Origin: Stomoxys calcitrans
Lineage: Eukaryota > Arthropoda > Insecta > Diptera > Muscidae
Reading direction: 5' to 3'
Assembly (NCBI RefSeq): GCF_963082655.1
Contig: NC_081553.1
Span: forward strand, 157,333,441-157,397,440
Length of the DNA stretch: 64,000 nucleotides
Below the pieces are notes generated by a model. It ran no database searches. It was given only the letters and a program-made list of their open reading frames with translations, and was not told the DNA's origin. Shown one piece after another: positions 19,898 to 31,561 of this stretch (position 1 is the stretch's first letter; every line of letters begins with the position of its first letter). Position numbers and translations under genes: made by a program.

Positions 19898-20883
19898 AAT
19901 ACGACTTGATTCTTTGCCTACACTACATTTCTACCCGAGAAGTCATTTTAGAATCTTGTTTATTAGGGTGATTATTTTTTTTTAAATAATTTCCAGTTGA
20001 ATGAATAAATGAACGTTTCTAGTAAACACTAAAATAGTACTTATTTATATTTATAAAATAATACTTATAAAATATAAAAAAGTCACGCACAAACCACTTA
20101 TGAAAGTTATTAAATCATTTTGTGCGCAAAGTTTTTTTCGAATCACCATATGCAAGATTTTATCTAATCTTAAAAACTCATCAACATATGATACAGGATA
20201 TGAGGTTGTAAAAAGTCACCACCCTAATGTATATATGTATATTCTTAATCGTCATGGCATTTTAAAGTGATCTAGCCATATCCATCCGCTTGTCGAAATC
20301 ACGCACACTTTGGATCGGTAGAGCTAGCTAGATGTACAAATATTTATTATTGATGTTTGTAGATTGGCTGCGATCATAAATGGTTCAAATCGGTTTGTGT
20401 TTAGATGTAGATTCCATATAAACTGATCGCCGAATTTGACTTCCAGGGTCCTTGGATTACCCATTTCTTATTCGATATGACTGAAATTTAGCACTTAGCG
20501 TTTTGTAATAATTTCCAACCAAAGAACTGCATAAGAAACAAAATTTTTCACTCAAAAGCCATTTATGCCAAAGTAATGGTACAATGCAAATTTGCCGATG
20601 AACATTAAGAGCAGGGGCAAACTGGTGTAGTCTACAGAGAGAGCAAAAATATTCAATTTTTTTCACCGTGCCAAATCTACGTTGTACACTGCCGCCTCAC
20701 TTTAAACCAGGTGCTATCATTTGGAACATTTTTGATACTTTTTAAACATCGAAAATACCACAATACCCCACGAGTCATTTGCTACTTTTTCGACAATAAC
20801 CTTATTTTATTATATGTATACGAAAACTCAAGAAAGCAGAGTTTTATTTCTATGATTGACATCGGCGTAACCAATCGTAAAAT
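19898..20883. other. Degenerate intronic repeats, no gene
   Basis: About 20225-20460 resembles a decayed DINE-like left end (atgtatattcttaatcgtc, catatccatccg, then cgatcataaatggttcaaat). The rest is AT-rich and unassigned. Confidence 0.4.
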
Positions 20884-21047
20884 TGCAAATATGCCCATGA
20901 AAATTCCATTAAGGAACAGTGGGAATACTCTCATATCAATGAGTGCTGTCCAATACAAGTTTCGATTGGCTTGGTGTAGAGCGACATCACTTTAGCGTTC
21001 AGCGTCAAAGGCGAATATACTAACCTCTGATCTACGGTGTCCCTATT
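20884..21047 (-). mobile_element. SINE1 copy, internally deleted
   Basis: In reverse it reads the tRNA-like head (accgtagatcagaggttag, cgctgaacgct) and then the tail (actcattgatatgagag..., gttccttaatggaattttca). It lacks the middle present in the copy at 26914. Confidence 0.65.
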
Positions 21048-22271
21048 TGTGTTAGCGAAAATCCATCTCGCATTGCTCAAGTATTTCCTAAATATCTTTT
21101 AAGATAATAACCTAGGTATTCCATCAGAGGATAGATTATTTAACTCCAGAGATGAAGATGTTACTTGCAGTAACGGAATAAGCCAATCACAAACTTTTGT
21201 ATAAGCGCGATTATGAACTTTCGGCGAACCTTATACTGACTCCAAATTAAGAGTTGCTTTGGTCCTCTGTGAGCCATACTCAGCATATTCATCGAAATCG
21301 AACAAATGAGATTTTTGTGAGTACAAAAAGCTAAATAAGAAATTGTCCAATGTGGCGGCTTTTTCGAATTGTAAAAAATACTTGGAACATGCGTTGAAGG
21401 GGTTGATATAACTCGTTATTATATAGAAATCAGACGTTTAATGCGTCCCCAAAAAGTAAAATCTAGAGTTCGATCTAAGTCTCTAAGTCGAAGTATGGAC
21501 CTATGGGAACCATATTTGAAAAAGGTTTAAAAGGGGCCATGTATCTCATTACTCCTAATTTAAAAACAAGAGGTAAAATTAGGGGATCGGTCTATATGGT
21601 AGCGAGCTATCTTAAGGTATAGTCCAAGGTCAGACTCGGCAACAACAAGGAGGTCCTGTATCAATGAGCTAAGAATTTAAATCATATTGCACTCATAGGC
21701 ATGAGAAAAGTATCCCCGGTGCTTTTTAAAGGAATTTTCGTGGTCAATGTACATGTATATTATACACGCGCGCACTGAACTGATCTCAGTTCTTTTTTGA
21801 TGTATTCCCCATTGTTTTGGCTCCAAAAAGAGCCTTTTTACCTTCAAAATACTTCAGTATAATTTCGTGGATAGTTCGGCTTGAGGTCATTATAATCAAA
21901 AAGGTCAGCAATACACAATTTAAAATACTTCAAAATATCACTCATAACGACACACATTAGCCCTTAAAATTAATAAATAATATGCAAAAATTGGATTAAA
22001 ATTCAAAATTGGTACGAATGTACCAAGGATGAGGTCTGAAGTTTCAAGCAACAATGACACTTCTTCGTGATGCAAAGCTAACAAGAACATAGATGATATC
22101 CATCACTCTACCTGTTTAATTTCTATCTTTAAAATGGCATTCCTATAATACGAGTATGTTAGTTAATGGTGACAAAAACAAATGCAGTTCTCAGGGAATA
22201 GCACCTTTTTTTTAAAAATAATTATCAAAGAAAATATATTGATAATATCTGGAACTGATTGTCACATTGGA
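21048..22271. other. Unassigned intronic sequence
   Basis: The sequence is AT-rich and without convincing coding frames. Around 21470-21640 faint DINE-like phrases occur (ggggatcggtctatatggta, atcttaaggtatagtcc). Nothing else could be supported. Confidence 0.4.
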
Positions 22272-22330
22272 GACCACCGTAGTGCAGAGGTTAGTATGAC
22301 CCTGAACCCCTGATGTTGTAAGTCTGTAAA
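22272..22330 (+). mobile_element. SINE1 head fragment
   Basis: The sequence gaccaccgtagtgcagaggtt and a following ccctgaacccctgatgtt match the tRNA-like start of the copy at 26914. The rest is missing. Confidence 0.6.
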
Positions 22331-22498
22331 TACGAAATGCTAAAGTTTACAATAATTGTTCTATAGCTATCGGCCACTTAACGGTTCATTTGTAAATTTT
22401 CGTGAATACGGCTGTAACCATTTTCAACTGTGCAATCACAAATAATCGGTTAATCTGATAAAGATTATTCGAGTGTACTGTATTTTTAATTTTTTCCT

Positions 22499-23290
22499 TT
22501 TTTATACCCACCACCGAAGGATGGGGGTATATTCATTTTGTCATTCCGTTTGCAACACATCGAAATATCTCCATTTCCGAACCTTTAAGGTATATATATA
22601 TTCTTGATCGTTGTAAAAATCTACGACGATCTAGCCTTGTCCGTCCGTATGACTATTGAAATCACGCTACAGTCTTTAAAAATCGAGATATTGAGCTGAA
22701 ACGTTGGAGAGATTCTTGTTTCGTCCATAGGCAGGTTAATTCAAAGATAGGCTATATCGGACTAATTCTTGATATAGCCCCTATATAGACCGATTCGCCG
22801 ATTTGTGGTCTTAGGCCCATAAAAGCCACATTTATTATCCGATTTTGATGAAATTTGGGACAGTGAGTTGCGTTAGGCCACTCGACATCCTGCTTCAATT
22901 TGGGCCCGATTGGTCCAGATTTGGATGCAGCTGCCATATATACCGATCTCTCGATATAAGGTCTTGGGCCCATAAAAGGCGCATTTATTGTCTGATTTTA
23001 CCTAAATTTGGAACAGTGAGTTGTGTTAGACCCAGATCGGTTCAGATTTGAATATAGCTACCATATAGAACGATCTCTCAATTTAAAGTCTTGGCCCATA
23101 AAAGGCGCATTTATAATCCGATTTCGCTGAAATTTAACACAATGACTTATGTTAGGCTCAGATCGGACTATCTTTGGATATAGCTACCAAAAATACCAAT
23201 ATTTTGTTGTACAAAATTGAACAGTGACTTGTATTTATTAGACCACTTAATGTCCGTGCCGACTTTGGTCCATGTTTTGATTTTCTTCTA
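22499..23290 (+). mobile_element. DINE-like element, family A
   Basis: The start ttttttatacccaccaccga is followed by atgggggtatattcattttg, tcttgatcg and ccgtccgt. Imperfect repeats containing gatatagc(ccc), gaccgat and gcgcatttattgtc then follow. It matches the copy at 51177 and, in reverse, 12940-14130. The right end is missing. Confidence 0.7.
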
Positions 23291-23593
23291 AAAGAGAATC
23301 AAAGCGCGAGTTTTTGTTTCAAAGGCTTTAATGCAAAATAGGTACAGAAATTTCAGAATAACTAGTGTATACTACAATAAATAAAAAAGAGTTGCTAAAT
23401 TTGAAAATTTTTTTTGCCTCTTTCCTAACAAATCTCAACATTTTCAAAACAAAATAAATTTTTTTTATATTTTTGAACTTCAATCTATGTTTGTTTTTAT
23501 TTCTACAAACGATCCCCCATCAGACTAGGTAAGCACATATCAGTACCCACTGGAATACTAGGAATCAAATAACCTAGGATAAAACAATGCCCT
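23291..23593. other. No recognisable feature
   Basis: This is AT-rich intronic sequence. I see no gene or clear repeat. Confidence 0.4.
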
Positions 23594-23656
23594 AAATTTC
23601 CCATGAACATTCCATTAAGAAACATGGGATACTTCTCTCATATCAATAAGTGCAAC
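23594..23656 (-). mobile_element. SINE1 tail fragment
   Basis: In reverse it reads cacttattgatatgagaga and gtttcttaatggaatgttca, the tail of the SINE1 copies at 26914 and 38990. It abuts the LINE A 3' end. Confidence 0.55.
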
Positions 23657-23660
23657 CCGA

Positions 23661-26528
23661 TTAGGTTCGGTTAGGTTAGGCTATGTTGAAAAGAGGGTGC
23701 AGATACTAATCTGCCCCATGCCACTATATTGTATATAGTCATACACCTAAGCCAGTAATCGGCTTGTTGTGCGCTCTGAAAACTAAAAACTAACCTCGGA
23801 AAAGAAAATCTAAGTTAGGAATTCCATGTTACTTACAAAATCTTTAAATGTTTTCCTTGCCACGCCCCTAAATTGGTTCATGTCTGGTATTGTGTTCCCA
23901 CCTATGTGCTGGTATCTGTAGGCGAGAAAGCCGGGTATTGACAAAGGAAATGCTCAAACGTCTCATCATCTTCCCCACTTGCCCTACATAAGCTATCACT
24001 TGCCATGCCGATTTCACATAAGTGAGCTCGTAGTCCTATATGTCCCGCTATGATACCAATAGCTATACTGACCTCCTTCTTGCTTCCTTTCAGTAATAGC
24101 CTCGGCTTCTCACGATCTGGATCCCCCATAGGATTTTCGCTGTCCTACCGACCGTTTTACTGTTCCACTGGTTTGCATGCGTATTTATCGCCCACGTCAT
24201 TAACTCGGACTGCGTCGACGCGAAAGGCTTCGGGTTAACCAAGTTTATTGACGGCAGTCCTCTTGCCTTCACCACCAAATCGTCCGCCGTTTCATTTCCC
24301 CTTACTCCGTTATGGCCAAGCACCCAAACGATGTGGATTTTGCCATCCTCAGAGAAGCCGTTAATCTCCTTCTTACGCTGCAAGACTTTTCGTGATCTTA
24401 CCCTTATGGCAATTTAACTGTCCCTAAAGATGTTCACACTCGACGACCTCGCGTTAGCACCACACCACCTCATGCATTCCGTGATCGCCCGTATCTCCGC
24501 TTGTAGGACCGTATTATGGTAAGGCAGCCTAAAACAGATCTCAGTCCCTGGGTTCTCAATGTAGACCCCAAGCCCTCACTGTCCTCTAGCTTTGATCGAT
24601 TCGTTTAACATAATGTTCCAGGTGGCAATTCTAGGGTTCCATTAGTCCAAGAGTATGCCGCAGGCAGCAGTGCCACGCACTCGACGTCAAGGTTCATCTC
24701 AGGTATCCGATCAGAAACCTCTCCACTTCCTTGAAGGTTTCCTATCGTCGCCTCGATTATATGGCGATTTTATGAGCTGCTCCCATCCTCAATTCATTCT
24801 CCCATCGCCTTTAGTGTCGTAGCCACAGTGGCTGTCTCACACTTAATCTCGGATATCTTGAATAGTCTCCTGTGCCCTAGTGGGCGTAGTCCTCATCGCT
24901 CCATCTATGTCAAGACAACATGTTCTCTGAACTTGTTGTATGGTCCTAACGTTGCACTTTTTCTCCATAGAATTCCACCAAGCTACTGAGGCGTTAGTAA
25001 GTATTGGTTTAATCACGCTCCTGCTGAGCCAGCGGTGTATCCTCGGATTCAGACCCCATTTCTAGCCTACGGCCTGTCTACATAGTTTCCAACATCTGTG
25101 AGCCTTCTCAGTTCACTCCTGAAGGTGACACTTCCAATTTAGTTTCGTGCCCAAGATCACACCTAAGTATTTGACCTTGTCAGATATCGAAATCCTCTCG
25201 TTTTGGAAACGTGTTGTGTTGAATTGGCCCACCTTCGTCTTCTTCGTGAACAGGTATGTTTCAGTCTTCTCTGGGTTAACATTGATACCTCTGGGTCTAG
25301 CCCGGCCCCTCTGCATATCTAGTTTGTATCTTTACCCGGCAGAGTATCATATCATCGTCTGTATAGCAGACGGGTTCAAATATTTCTCCTCAGTTAGCAT
25401 CCGTAATAGGTCATTTATGGTGGTCTCCCATAGGAGTGGCGATAAAATGCCCCCCTGTGGCGTGCCTTGTTCCACTTTTTCCCTTTGTATATGCCATGGG
25501 ACACACAATTTATCCACCTGTTCCTTAGCATGTTGTTTATCCAGTCTCTAAGGACCGGGTCGACCCAGTACTGGTCTAAGGGTTGGATCAGTGTTTCGGT
25601 CCGCACTCTCGCTGTCAATGCATACCGCCAGTGTGTACATTTTGGCATCGAAGGATTCTTCTATTTTATGCACTACCTCGTGCATGGCAGTCTCCACCAA
25701 CCTTCCCTTGACATAGACATGCTGTTTGTATTTGAGGAGTTTGCTGGATGTCCTACTCTTTATCATGGTATCTAACGTTCCATGGTTTTGAGTAGAAAGG
25801 ACGTAAGGCTTATTGGTCTGTAGGCCTTTGGTGTCGCATAACTTGCCTTGCCGGGCTTGGTGATAAATACCTTACCTGCCGCCAGGATTTCGTAGTGTAT
25901 GCAAGTTGTAGGCACGCTGTGAAAATATTGGCCAGGTGGGGCTCTAGATAGCCCGCCTCCTTCTGTAGTAACGCCGAAAATATTGCATCAAGCCTGGGCG
26001 ACTTAAATGATTTGAAGCTCCTCAAGGAATCCTTCACCATACATGGGTTTTTGAGAGAAACTTTTTTATCTTGGCAGCGTCCTTAACTCTATCGATCTGT
26101 TCGCAAAAAAGCTTGTTTTGCTATCCTCACCAGCTGTTGCAGCTCCGACGTGCGTGGCGGTGTCGGAGTGTCGAAAGGCAGATAAAGTGATCCTAAGTAG
26201 GCTCCACCGTCTCCCACTTCTCTACGACCAAACCTTGGTTTTGCTTGCCCAAGAATCCCAACATGCGATCCGTCGCAAATTTATTGCCCGATCCCGACCG
26301 TCGCCTTGTGAGCTGTGGATTGTCCATCTTTCTCAAAAGGTCGAGCTTTGCGCCCTCCTAGGTTGCGTCGATACCTCTGATGAGCTGTTTGACGGTATCA
26401 ATATATTCCGCCGACCCTCTACAAAGATCCACACATGTCCGAAAATGCGCTCTTTAACCAGATCCTCCACTTGGGACCTATGATCTGGTGGAATCCTACC
26501 GGATACACAGCCGATACTGATGACTGCA
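23661..26528 (-). mobile_element. LINE A, minus-strand copy
   Basis: Read on the minus strand this is a non-LTR retrotransposon from part of ORF1 (26528-26340) through RT to its 3' end, a CCTAACC-rich tail at 23661-23685. RT pieces: GTPQGGILSPLLW-like sequence at about 25460-25430 and INVNPEKTETYLFTKKTKVG at about 25280. RNase H pieces lie at about 24600-24250 (VWVLGHNGVRGNETADDL). A C-terminal zinc-like motif CRASGEDDETFEHFLC lies at about 23970. Many stops and frameshifts break it. It lies antisense to the host gene. Confidence 0.82.
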
Positions 26529-26699
26529 TAAGTGAAGTCATTACAAAATTACAAAAGAAATCGAAAATAGCTTTTCTATGGCTTTCCTTTTCCATTTGCA
26601 AATAAAACCTCCGATCAATGAGCTTGTCTCGAAAGTGTAACAAAGAAAAGTTGTAAACTTTAATAATCTTCGCCATAACAGGCACAAAAACTTAAAAAT

Positions 26700-26885
26700 G
26701 AAAAAATTCGACAGAGCCCAGCCGAGATACGAACCTGGATACACGGAGCAACAGCGAGAACCGTTGCCGTTGTCTAGCGTTCGAAACCATCAATACAACT
26801 TCCAAAAGGTGCACAAAATCAAGTGTACCACGGAAGTAGTGTAATTGTCCCATCAAAAAAGTCTGTCATTACACAAAAACCCATG
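26700..26885 (-). repeat. Dispersed repeat F (possible SINE)
   Basis: In reverse the sequence reads caatgcatgggtttttgtgt, gtttcgaacgctagacaacg and ggttcgtatctcggctggg. The same series appears on the plus strand at about 45296-45470. The last word looks like a Pol III box B, so a tRNA-related SINE is possible. It has no coding capacity. Confidence 0.45.
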
Positions 26886-26913
26886 CATTGGGAAAAAGCA
26901 CAGCTAATAGACT

Positions 26914-27215
26914 GGAAGGCCACCGTTGCGCAGAGCTTAGCATGTCTGCCTATAACGCTGAACCCCTAGGTTCGAATTCTGGCGAGACCATCAGAAAAAA
27001 TTTTCAGCGGTGGTTTTCCCCTCCTAATGCTGGCAACATTTGTGAGGTACTATGCCATGTAAAACTTCTCTCCAAAGAGGTGTCGGAATGACGGCACTCC
27101 GTTCCGACTTGGCTATAAAAAGGAGGCCCCTTAACATTGAGCTTAAACTCGAATCGGACTGCACTCATTTATATGTGAGAGGTTTTCCCTCTTTGCAATT
27201 TGCAATAGATATTAT
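26914..27215 (+). mobile_element. tRNA-derived SINE (SINE1), best copy
   Basis: The head ggccaccgttgcgcagagct resembles a Pol III box A, and ggttcgaattc at 26970 resembles box B. The body has ttttcagcggtggttttccc and gccatgtaaaacttctctcc. The tail contains aatcggactgcactcattta. Related copies lie at 20884 (-), 22272, 23594 (-) and 38990, which marks it as a mobile family rather than a tRNA gene. Confidence 0.8.
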
Positions 27216-27282
27216 TTGTGATAGAATTTATTTTTGATTTTTTTAATTGCAATTCATTTTTCGCACATTTCTATATAACACT

Positions 27283-28786
27283 CTAGCTGACCCGGGCCTG
27301 CTCCGCTGCGCCGTCTTTAACTTTATATGGATCAAAAGTTTCCTTGGAATATTTATTGTCGACAATTAAAGATCTTTTAGTGAAATACCATGCAAACCTG
27401 ACTAACACTTTAACAATATAAATGCCTTTATCTGAATCCCACATGATCTTTATTGCTCTTCTCTCAAATACCATTTATTTAAACCCTATATTGCCATTGG
27501 CTGAAGAGGAGTTTACAGGTTGAGGCGTCCCCCAAACACATGGCCCCAAAATAGGTTATCAAATTCGTTTTCTAATCTCGCCACATATATCGAAAATATT
27601 TTCCCTTTGGGGGTGTTTTGGGAAAGGGGTGATGACCTAAATACATGGTCCTACATATGGATATCAAATTCGTTTTCTACTCCCAAATACCTTTCTTTGA
27701 GCCCCATATTGCGATGGCCACTAAAAAATTGCTGTTTGTGGGGTATTTTGGGAAAGGGGTAGACGCCCAGAAAATTGGTCCCGAAAAAGGGTATCAATTC
27801 TTGCTCTACACCCCAATTCCCTACATGAAGCTCCACATTGACATATTGCCATTGCCCTCAAAATTGGATATCAAATTGGTTTTCTAATCTCATTTAAACT
27901 CCTTATTGCAAAAGTCAGCAAATATGTCCGGTTTGGGATATTGACCCTAAAAACTATGAATATTTAGTCCCACTCTCTTTAAGACCCAAATTGTTTTGGT
28001 GAGCCAATAGTCCTATTTGGGGGTTATTATGGTGGTGGGACGTCCGCTAGACAGTTGGCCCCTAATGTTGATATCAGATACGTGGTCTACTCCCACATAC
28101 CTTTAATTTGAGCCCCATATTTCCATAGTCGGCAAACATGACCGGCTTGGGGGGTGTTTTGTTTTGGGGCGGCCACTCAGTGAGTTGTCCTCGAAAATAT
28201 ATATCGGATTCGTGTTCCTCTTTAAAAACCCTTTTAGTTGAAAGGGGTGTACCCCCAGAAACGTGGTTCCACATTTGGATATCAGATTCGTATTCTACTC
28301 GCAAATACCTTTCATTTGAAATACATATTGCCATGGTCGGTAAATATATCCGATTTTGGGGTGTTATCGGGCTTGTGGTGGTCCCCTTAGCACTTGGTCC
28401 GACAATTTGATATCAGATACGTTTTCTTATCCTAAATACCTTTCATTTGAGTCCAATATTGTCTTGATTGGTCTAAATATATGTTTGGTAGGTTTTAGGG
28501 TGGGCAGCCCCCTAGGTACCCCATCCGAAATTTGGATACCAAATTTTTATTTTTGGGGTCATATGTGAGAGCACACAAAATTTCGCTTAAACCGCACCTA
28601 CCATCTCCGAGATCTGGCGTTTCTGAAAATTAGAGTAAGGGGGAGGGTCCGCCCCCCCCTTCAGATATCAAAAAATGCACCATCTATGAAAATTTCAAGA
28701 AATTCGTTTCAGCGTTTCTGAGTCTATAAGGAACACACAAACATACAAACAAACAAACACAAATTGATTTTTATATATAAGATAGA
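27283..28786 (-). mobile_element. Non-autonomous Helitron, minus strand
   Basis: Read in reverse it starts TCTATCTTATATATAAAAAT next to an A, continues through the TTTG-rich start, and ends GGCCCGGGTCAGCTAG. The interior has gggactcaaa..aaaggta-type repeats. The base after CTAG is A rather than the expected T. It matches 12184-14882. No coding. Confidence 0.7.
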
Positions 28787-29019
28787 TTGAATGGCGGAGA
28801 GGGATCGTAACATGCCCTTTCCCAAACATTAAGCATTTTTTAACCAAGGTAACTTTCTACCTGAATGTAATTAATTGGTTACTGAATTTTGTTTCGGATT
28901 ACCCACTGACTTACCCGGTAATGTGACTTTTTGTTGGGTAGCAAATATAATCCCAAATCCGTATTTGGTACGGGTGTCGAGGATCACACGGAAGCCTCTG
29001 TTAAAAAATTCATTCTATT
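28787..29019. other. Unassigned spacer
   Basis: About 230 bases with no clear gene or repeat end. Confidence 0.4.
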
Positions 29020-29060
29020 AAAATCGGGAGATCGATCTATAAGGGGACTTTATCAATGTA

Positions 29061-29228
29061 TGGGCGTCCCGGTAGCCGAGTTGGGATCGTGCTTAAATTA
29101 CCAGTGCGGGGGTGATGGGTTCGATTCCCACTAGAGACTTTGGTCTGGCGCTACTATGGTATCACAATGAACTAAAATTGTCTAAGATAGTCTGAGCAAA
29201 GACTGCCACTCTGATCTAACCTTATCTA
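29061..29228 (+). mobile_element. tRNA-derived SINE (SINE2) with target duplication
   Basis: The head gtcccggtagccgagttggg (box A-like) and ggttcgattcccac (box B) are clear. The tail tggtatcacaatgaac...gactgccact...ctaacct resembles the 3' end of LINE B (50644-50697). A 10-bp duplication flanks it: tatcaatgta (29051-29060) and tatcaatata (29229-29238). Confidence 0.8.
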
Positions 29229-29392
29229 TATCAATATATAGTCCGATAGAGTTCATCCTCAATCTACGTATGGATAAAACAAAGATTTGCATCAAGTTTC
29301 AGCTTCATAGCTTAATATTTTAAGACTAGGTTGATCAGAACAGACGGATGGTCGTCGGATAGACTTTTGCCCAAGAATGTATATACATACTA

Positions 29393-29616
29393 TTGGGTTG
29401 CCCAAAAAGTAATTGAGGATTTTTCATATAGTCGGCGTTGACAAATTTTTTCACAGCTTGTGACTCTGTAATTGCATTCTTTCTTCTGTCAGTTATTAGC
29501 TGTTACTTTTAGCTTGCTTTAGAAAAAAAGTGTAAAAAAAGTATATTTGATTAAAGTGCATTAAAATGCATTTACTTTCTTTTAAAAAATCCGCAATTAC
29601 TTTTTGGGGAACCCAA
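29393..29616. mobile_element. 224-bp mariner MITE
   Basis: Both mariner ends are present: ttgggttgcccaaaaagtaa on the left and its near complement ending ggggaacccaa on the right. TA lies on each side. The interior joins about 130 bp of the left part to the last 90 bp of the mariner seen at 2999-12065. No transposase remains. Confidence 0.92.
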
Positions 29617-29705
29617 TATATAGAGTTGGAAATGGATAGTTCGATGTAAAGCAAACCGGATGAGAAAATGAATATACCCACATCCTTAAGAGGTGAGAAG
29701 ATATA

Positions 29706-29953
29706 CAATGTAAGACCTTTTACAGCTTCGAAAACTCTTACACGAGAAGGTGTGTCTATTTCAGTACTATAAAAAGAATTATATTGAAAACTCTAATACT
29801 TTATAAACTGTATTTTGTGTCGCCTATGTGTAAACAAAAGCGTAAAATTCCATGTACTTACGCTGATATAAGAAAAGATGAATTTTAGTTTCCAGTAACA
29901 TTTGAACATATGAAAATCACAGATTTAGTAACGGCAACTTTTTTATATTTCAG
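29706..29953. other. End of the 27-kb intron
   Basis: AT-rich sequence running to the acceptor ttatatttcag at 29943-29953. No gene seen. Confidence 0.6.
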
Positions 29954-30157
29954 CAATCGTTTACTTCAAATTGGCCGCGAATGCTTTGGCTTGCTGTTGA
30001 TCAAATTGGAATACATTTGCTGGAACACAGATCTCGTAATATACTTTGTACACATGATTACTCAACAATAATTTCGTATTCGCCAAATTTAAACTCGCTC
30101 ATGGTTTTTACAGGAACAGAACGAAAACAATCTAAAATTGTTTTAAGCACATCTCAG
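29954..30157 (+). CDS. MyTH4-FERM myosin-like gene, exon (FERM lobe F3)
   Basis: This exon has 68 codons, phase 0 at both ends, with acceptor tttttatatttcag and donor cag|gtatat. The protein starts QSFTSNWPRMLWLAVDQIG. It continues with LLEHRSRNILCTHDYSTII and ends TERKQSKIVLSTSQ. This is the PH-like F3 lobe. It joins the previous exon (IFDVM) exactly where the family runs on without a gap, so no exon is likely to be missing in the 27-kb intron. The donor is immediately followed by a TA microsatellite. Confidence 0.88.
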
Positions 30158-30158
30158 G

Positions 30159-30183
30159 TATATATATATATATATATATATAT
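30159..30183. repeat. (TA)n microsatellite at a splice donor
   Basis: About twelve TA units begin within the donor site itself (cag|gtatatata...). The tract lies in the first bases of the 27.5-kb intron. Confidence 0.9.
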
Positions 30184-30477
30184 TTCAATACAATTAGTAA
30201 AATTTTTGTTATTCGTTTTATTCATTTCTAGCATTATTTGCACAATACGCACACTGAAAAAAAGTTGGCCAAAAATTTAAGATTTTTTCTTTTTTGTAGG
30301 ATTTTACCAATGACAACTAGCCAAATTACCAAAACTTTAAAATAAATATGCCATCTTTAAATTTAATTTCCTATTTACCAACGAACATGACAATCCGTTT
30401 CAAATTTTAATCGCTGATTGTTTCTTATATTTAATATACATTATAACATTGTGCATTTGTTTGCAACGCTAAGAAGC
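30184..30477. other. Intronic sequence without features
   Basis: AT-rich; nothing recognised. Confidence 0.4.
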
Positions 30478-30960
30478 AGAAAAACTAGATCCATTAATAA
30501 GTATACCGATCGGATTAAAATCACTTGTTGATTCGATTTTACTATGTCTGTCTGTCTGTCCATGCATTCTGGTAATCAAGGTTCATGTCGCATTTGTTGT
30601 CCCATTGTCATAAAATTGTCCAAAAGATACTTTTTGGTCCAAGGACGCACGCTGATAATTTGGAACAAAATCGGTTCAGATGTAGATATAGCTCCCATAT
30701 ATATTCTTCATCCGATGTAGACTTTTAAGACACAATTTTGGCCCGATCTTACAAAATTTGCATGTTTCATTTGACGTCCAAGTATGTGTGTCAAAATCGG
30801 TCAACCTTTCAACCGATATGGCCTTTTAAGGCTGTAGAAACCACAATTTGTGTCCTATCTTAACAAAATATTGTGTTAGGTGTTTTATTGGACGTCCTAG
30901 TATGTCTGCATATATATCTTTCATCCGTTGTGACCTTTAAGGCTGTAATGGCCAATAGGT
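30478..30960 (+). mobile_element. DINE-like element, family C fragment
   Basis: It contains cattaataagtataccgatc, ttgattcgattttactatgt and a short GTCTGTCTGTCC tract at 30547. Then come two repeats with gttcagatgtagatatagct and aaccgatatggcctttt. It matches the member at 15792-16274. Confidence 0.55.
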
Positions 30961-31233
30961 ATGCAAAATAAAAGTCTGACAAGATTTCGACGTAGGTTTT
31001 ATGTATGAAAAGTAGTTGGAAAATTGGCTATCATTAAATTTTGCTAATCTTTGGCTCAAATCTTTAATTAAGAACAAAATGTTTTTGAGTACAGTAATAC
31101 CTACATCACATACGAATGTACTAATTTTATAGAAACTGTGAAACATTTTCAACCAAATTTGTTTCTTTTTGGTGTAAAATTGACTTTGTTTGTGGTAGAA
31201 CTTTGAAGAACTTCGCACATGGCCAAGGCAGAT

Positions 31234-31434
31234 TTAAAGAGGTGATCTCACGCGAACAGCTGTTAACAGCAGGCCTGGTATGACGGTATAAATATGACAG
31301 ACTTTTGTTTGTGTTCTCCTTGTTATTATCTTCTCTCTCACATCTTCTTTGTGTGTGTTAGCGAAACGCCGATCAGCTTGACTACAAGATGGCCAAATGA
31401 TTTGTGGTTGTTGTATAAATGAGACCACCTTTAA
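31234..31434. mobile_element. Possible small MITE (~200 bp)
   Basis: The left end ttaaagaggtgatctca is mirrored by tgagaccacctttaa at the right end. The interior is non-coding. Only one copy is seen in this window, so the call rests on the inverted ends alone. Confidence 0.4.
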
Positions 31435-31561
31435 TAGTTTCGCCATGATATAACTGGCTCCGTAACTCCAAAATTAAAAAAGATGAAACCAAAAACATTT
31501 TGGTTGCAGCAAAAGATTCTTTGTTTAGGCTGCAACAATGTTGGCTTTTTGTGTTTTTTAA

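Larger units (their letters stand above)
29020..29705 (-). mobile_element. DINE-like element holding two nested insertions
   Basis: Family A phrases in reverse orientation occur outside the insertions: gatcgatctataaggggact, atatatagtccgatagagtt, cagacggatgg, aagaatgtatatac, then gttggaaatggatagttcga and aatgaatatacccacatcct. A SINE (29061-29228) and a mariner MITE (29393-29616) interrupt it. Confidence 0.65.

Noticed and set aside
26914..27000. Possible tRNA gene
   Set aside because: Box A and box B-like words are present, but the sequence does not fold into a full tRNA by inspection and recurs with a long tail in several places, so it is a SINE.
29061..29130. Possible tRNA gene at SINE2
   Set aside because: Same reasoning: Pol III boxes followed by a LINE-like tail and a target duplication.
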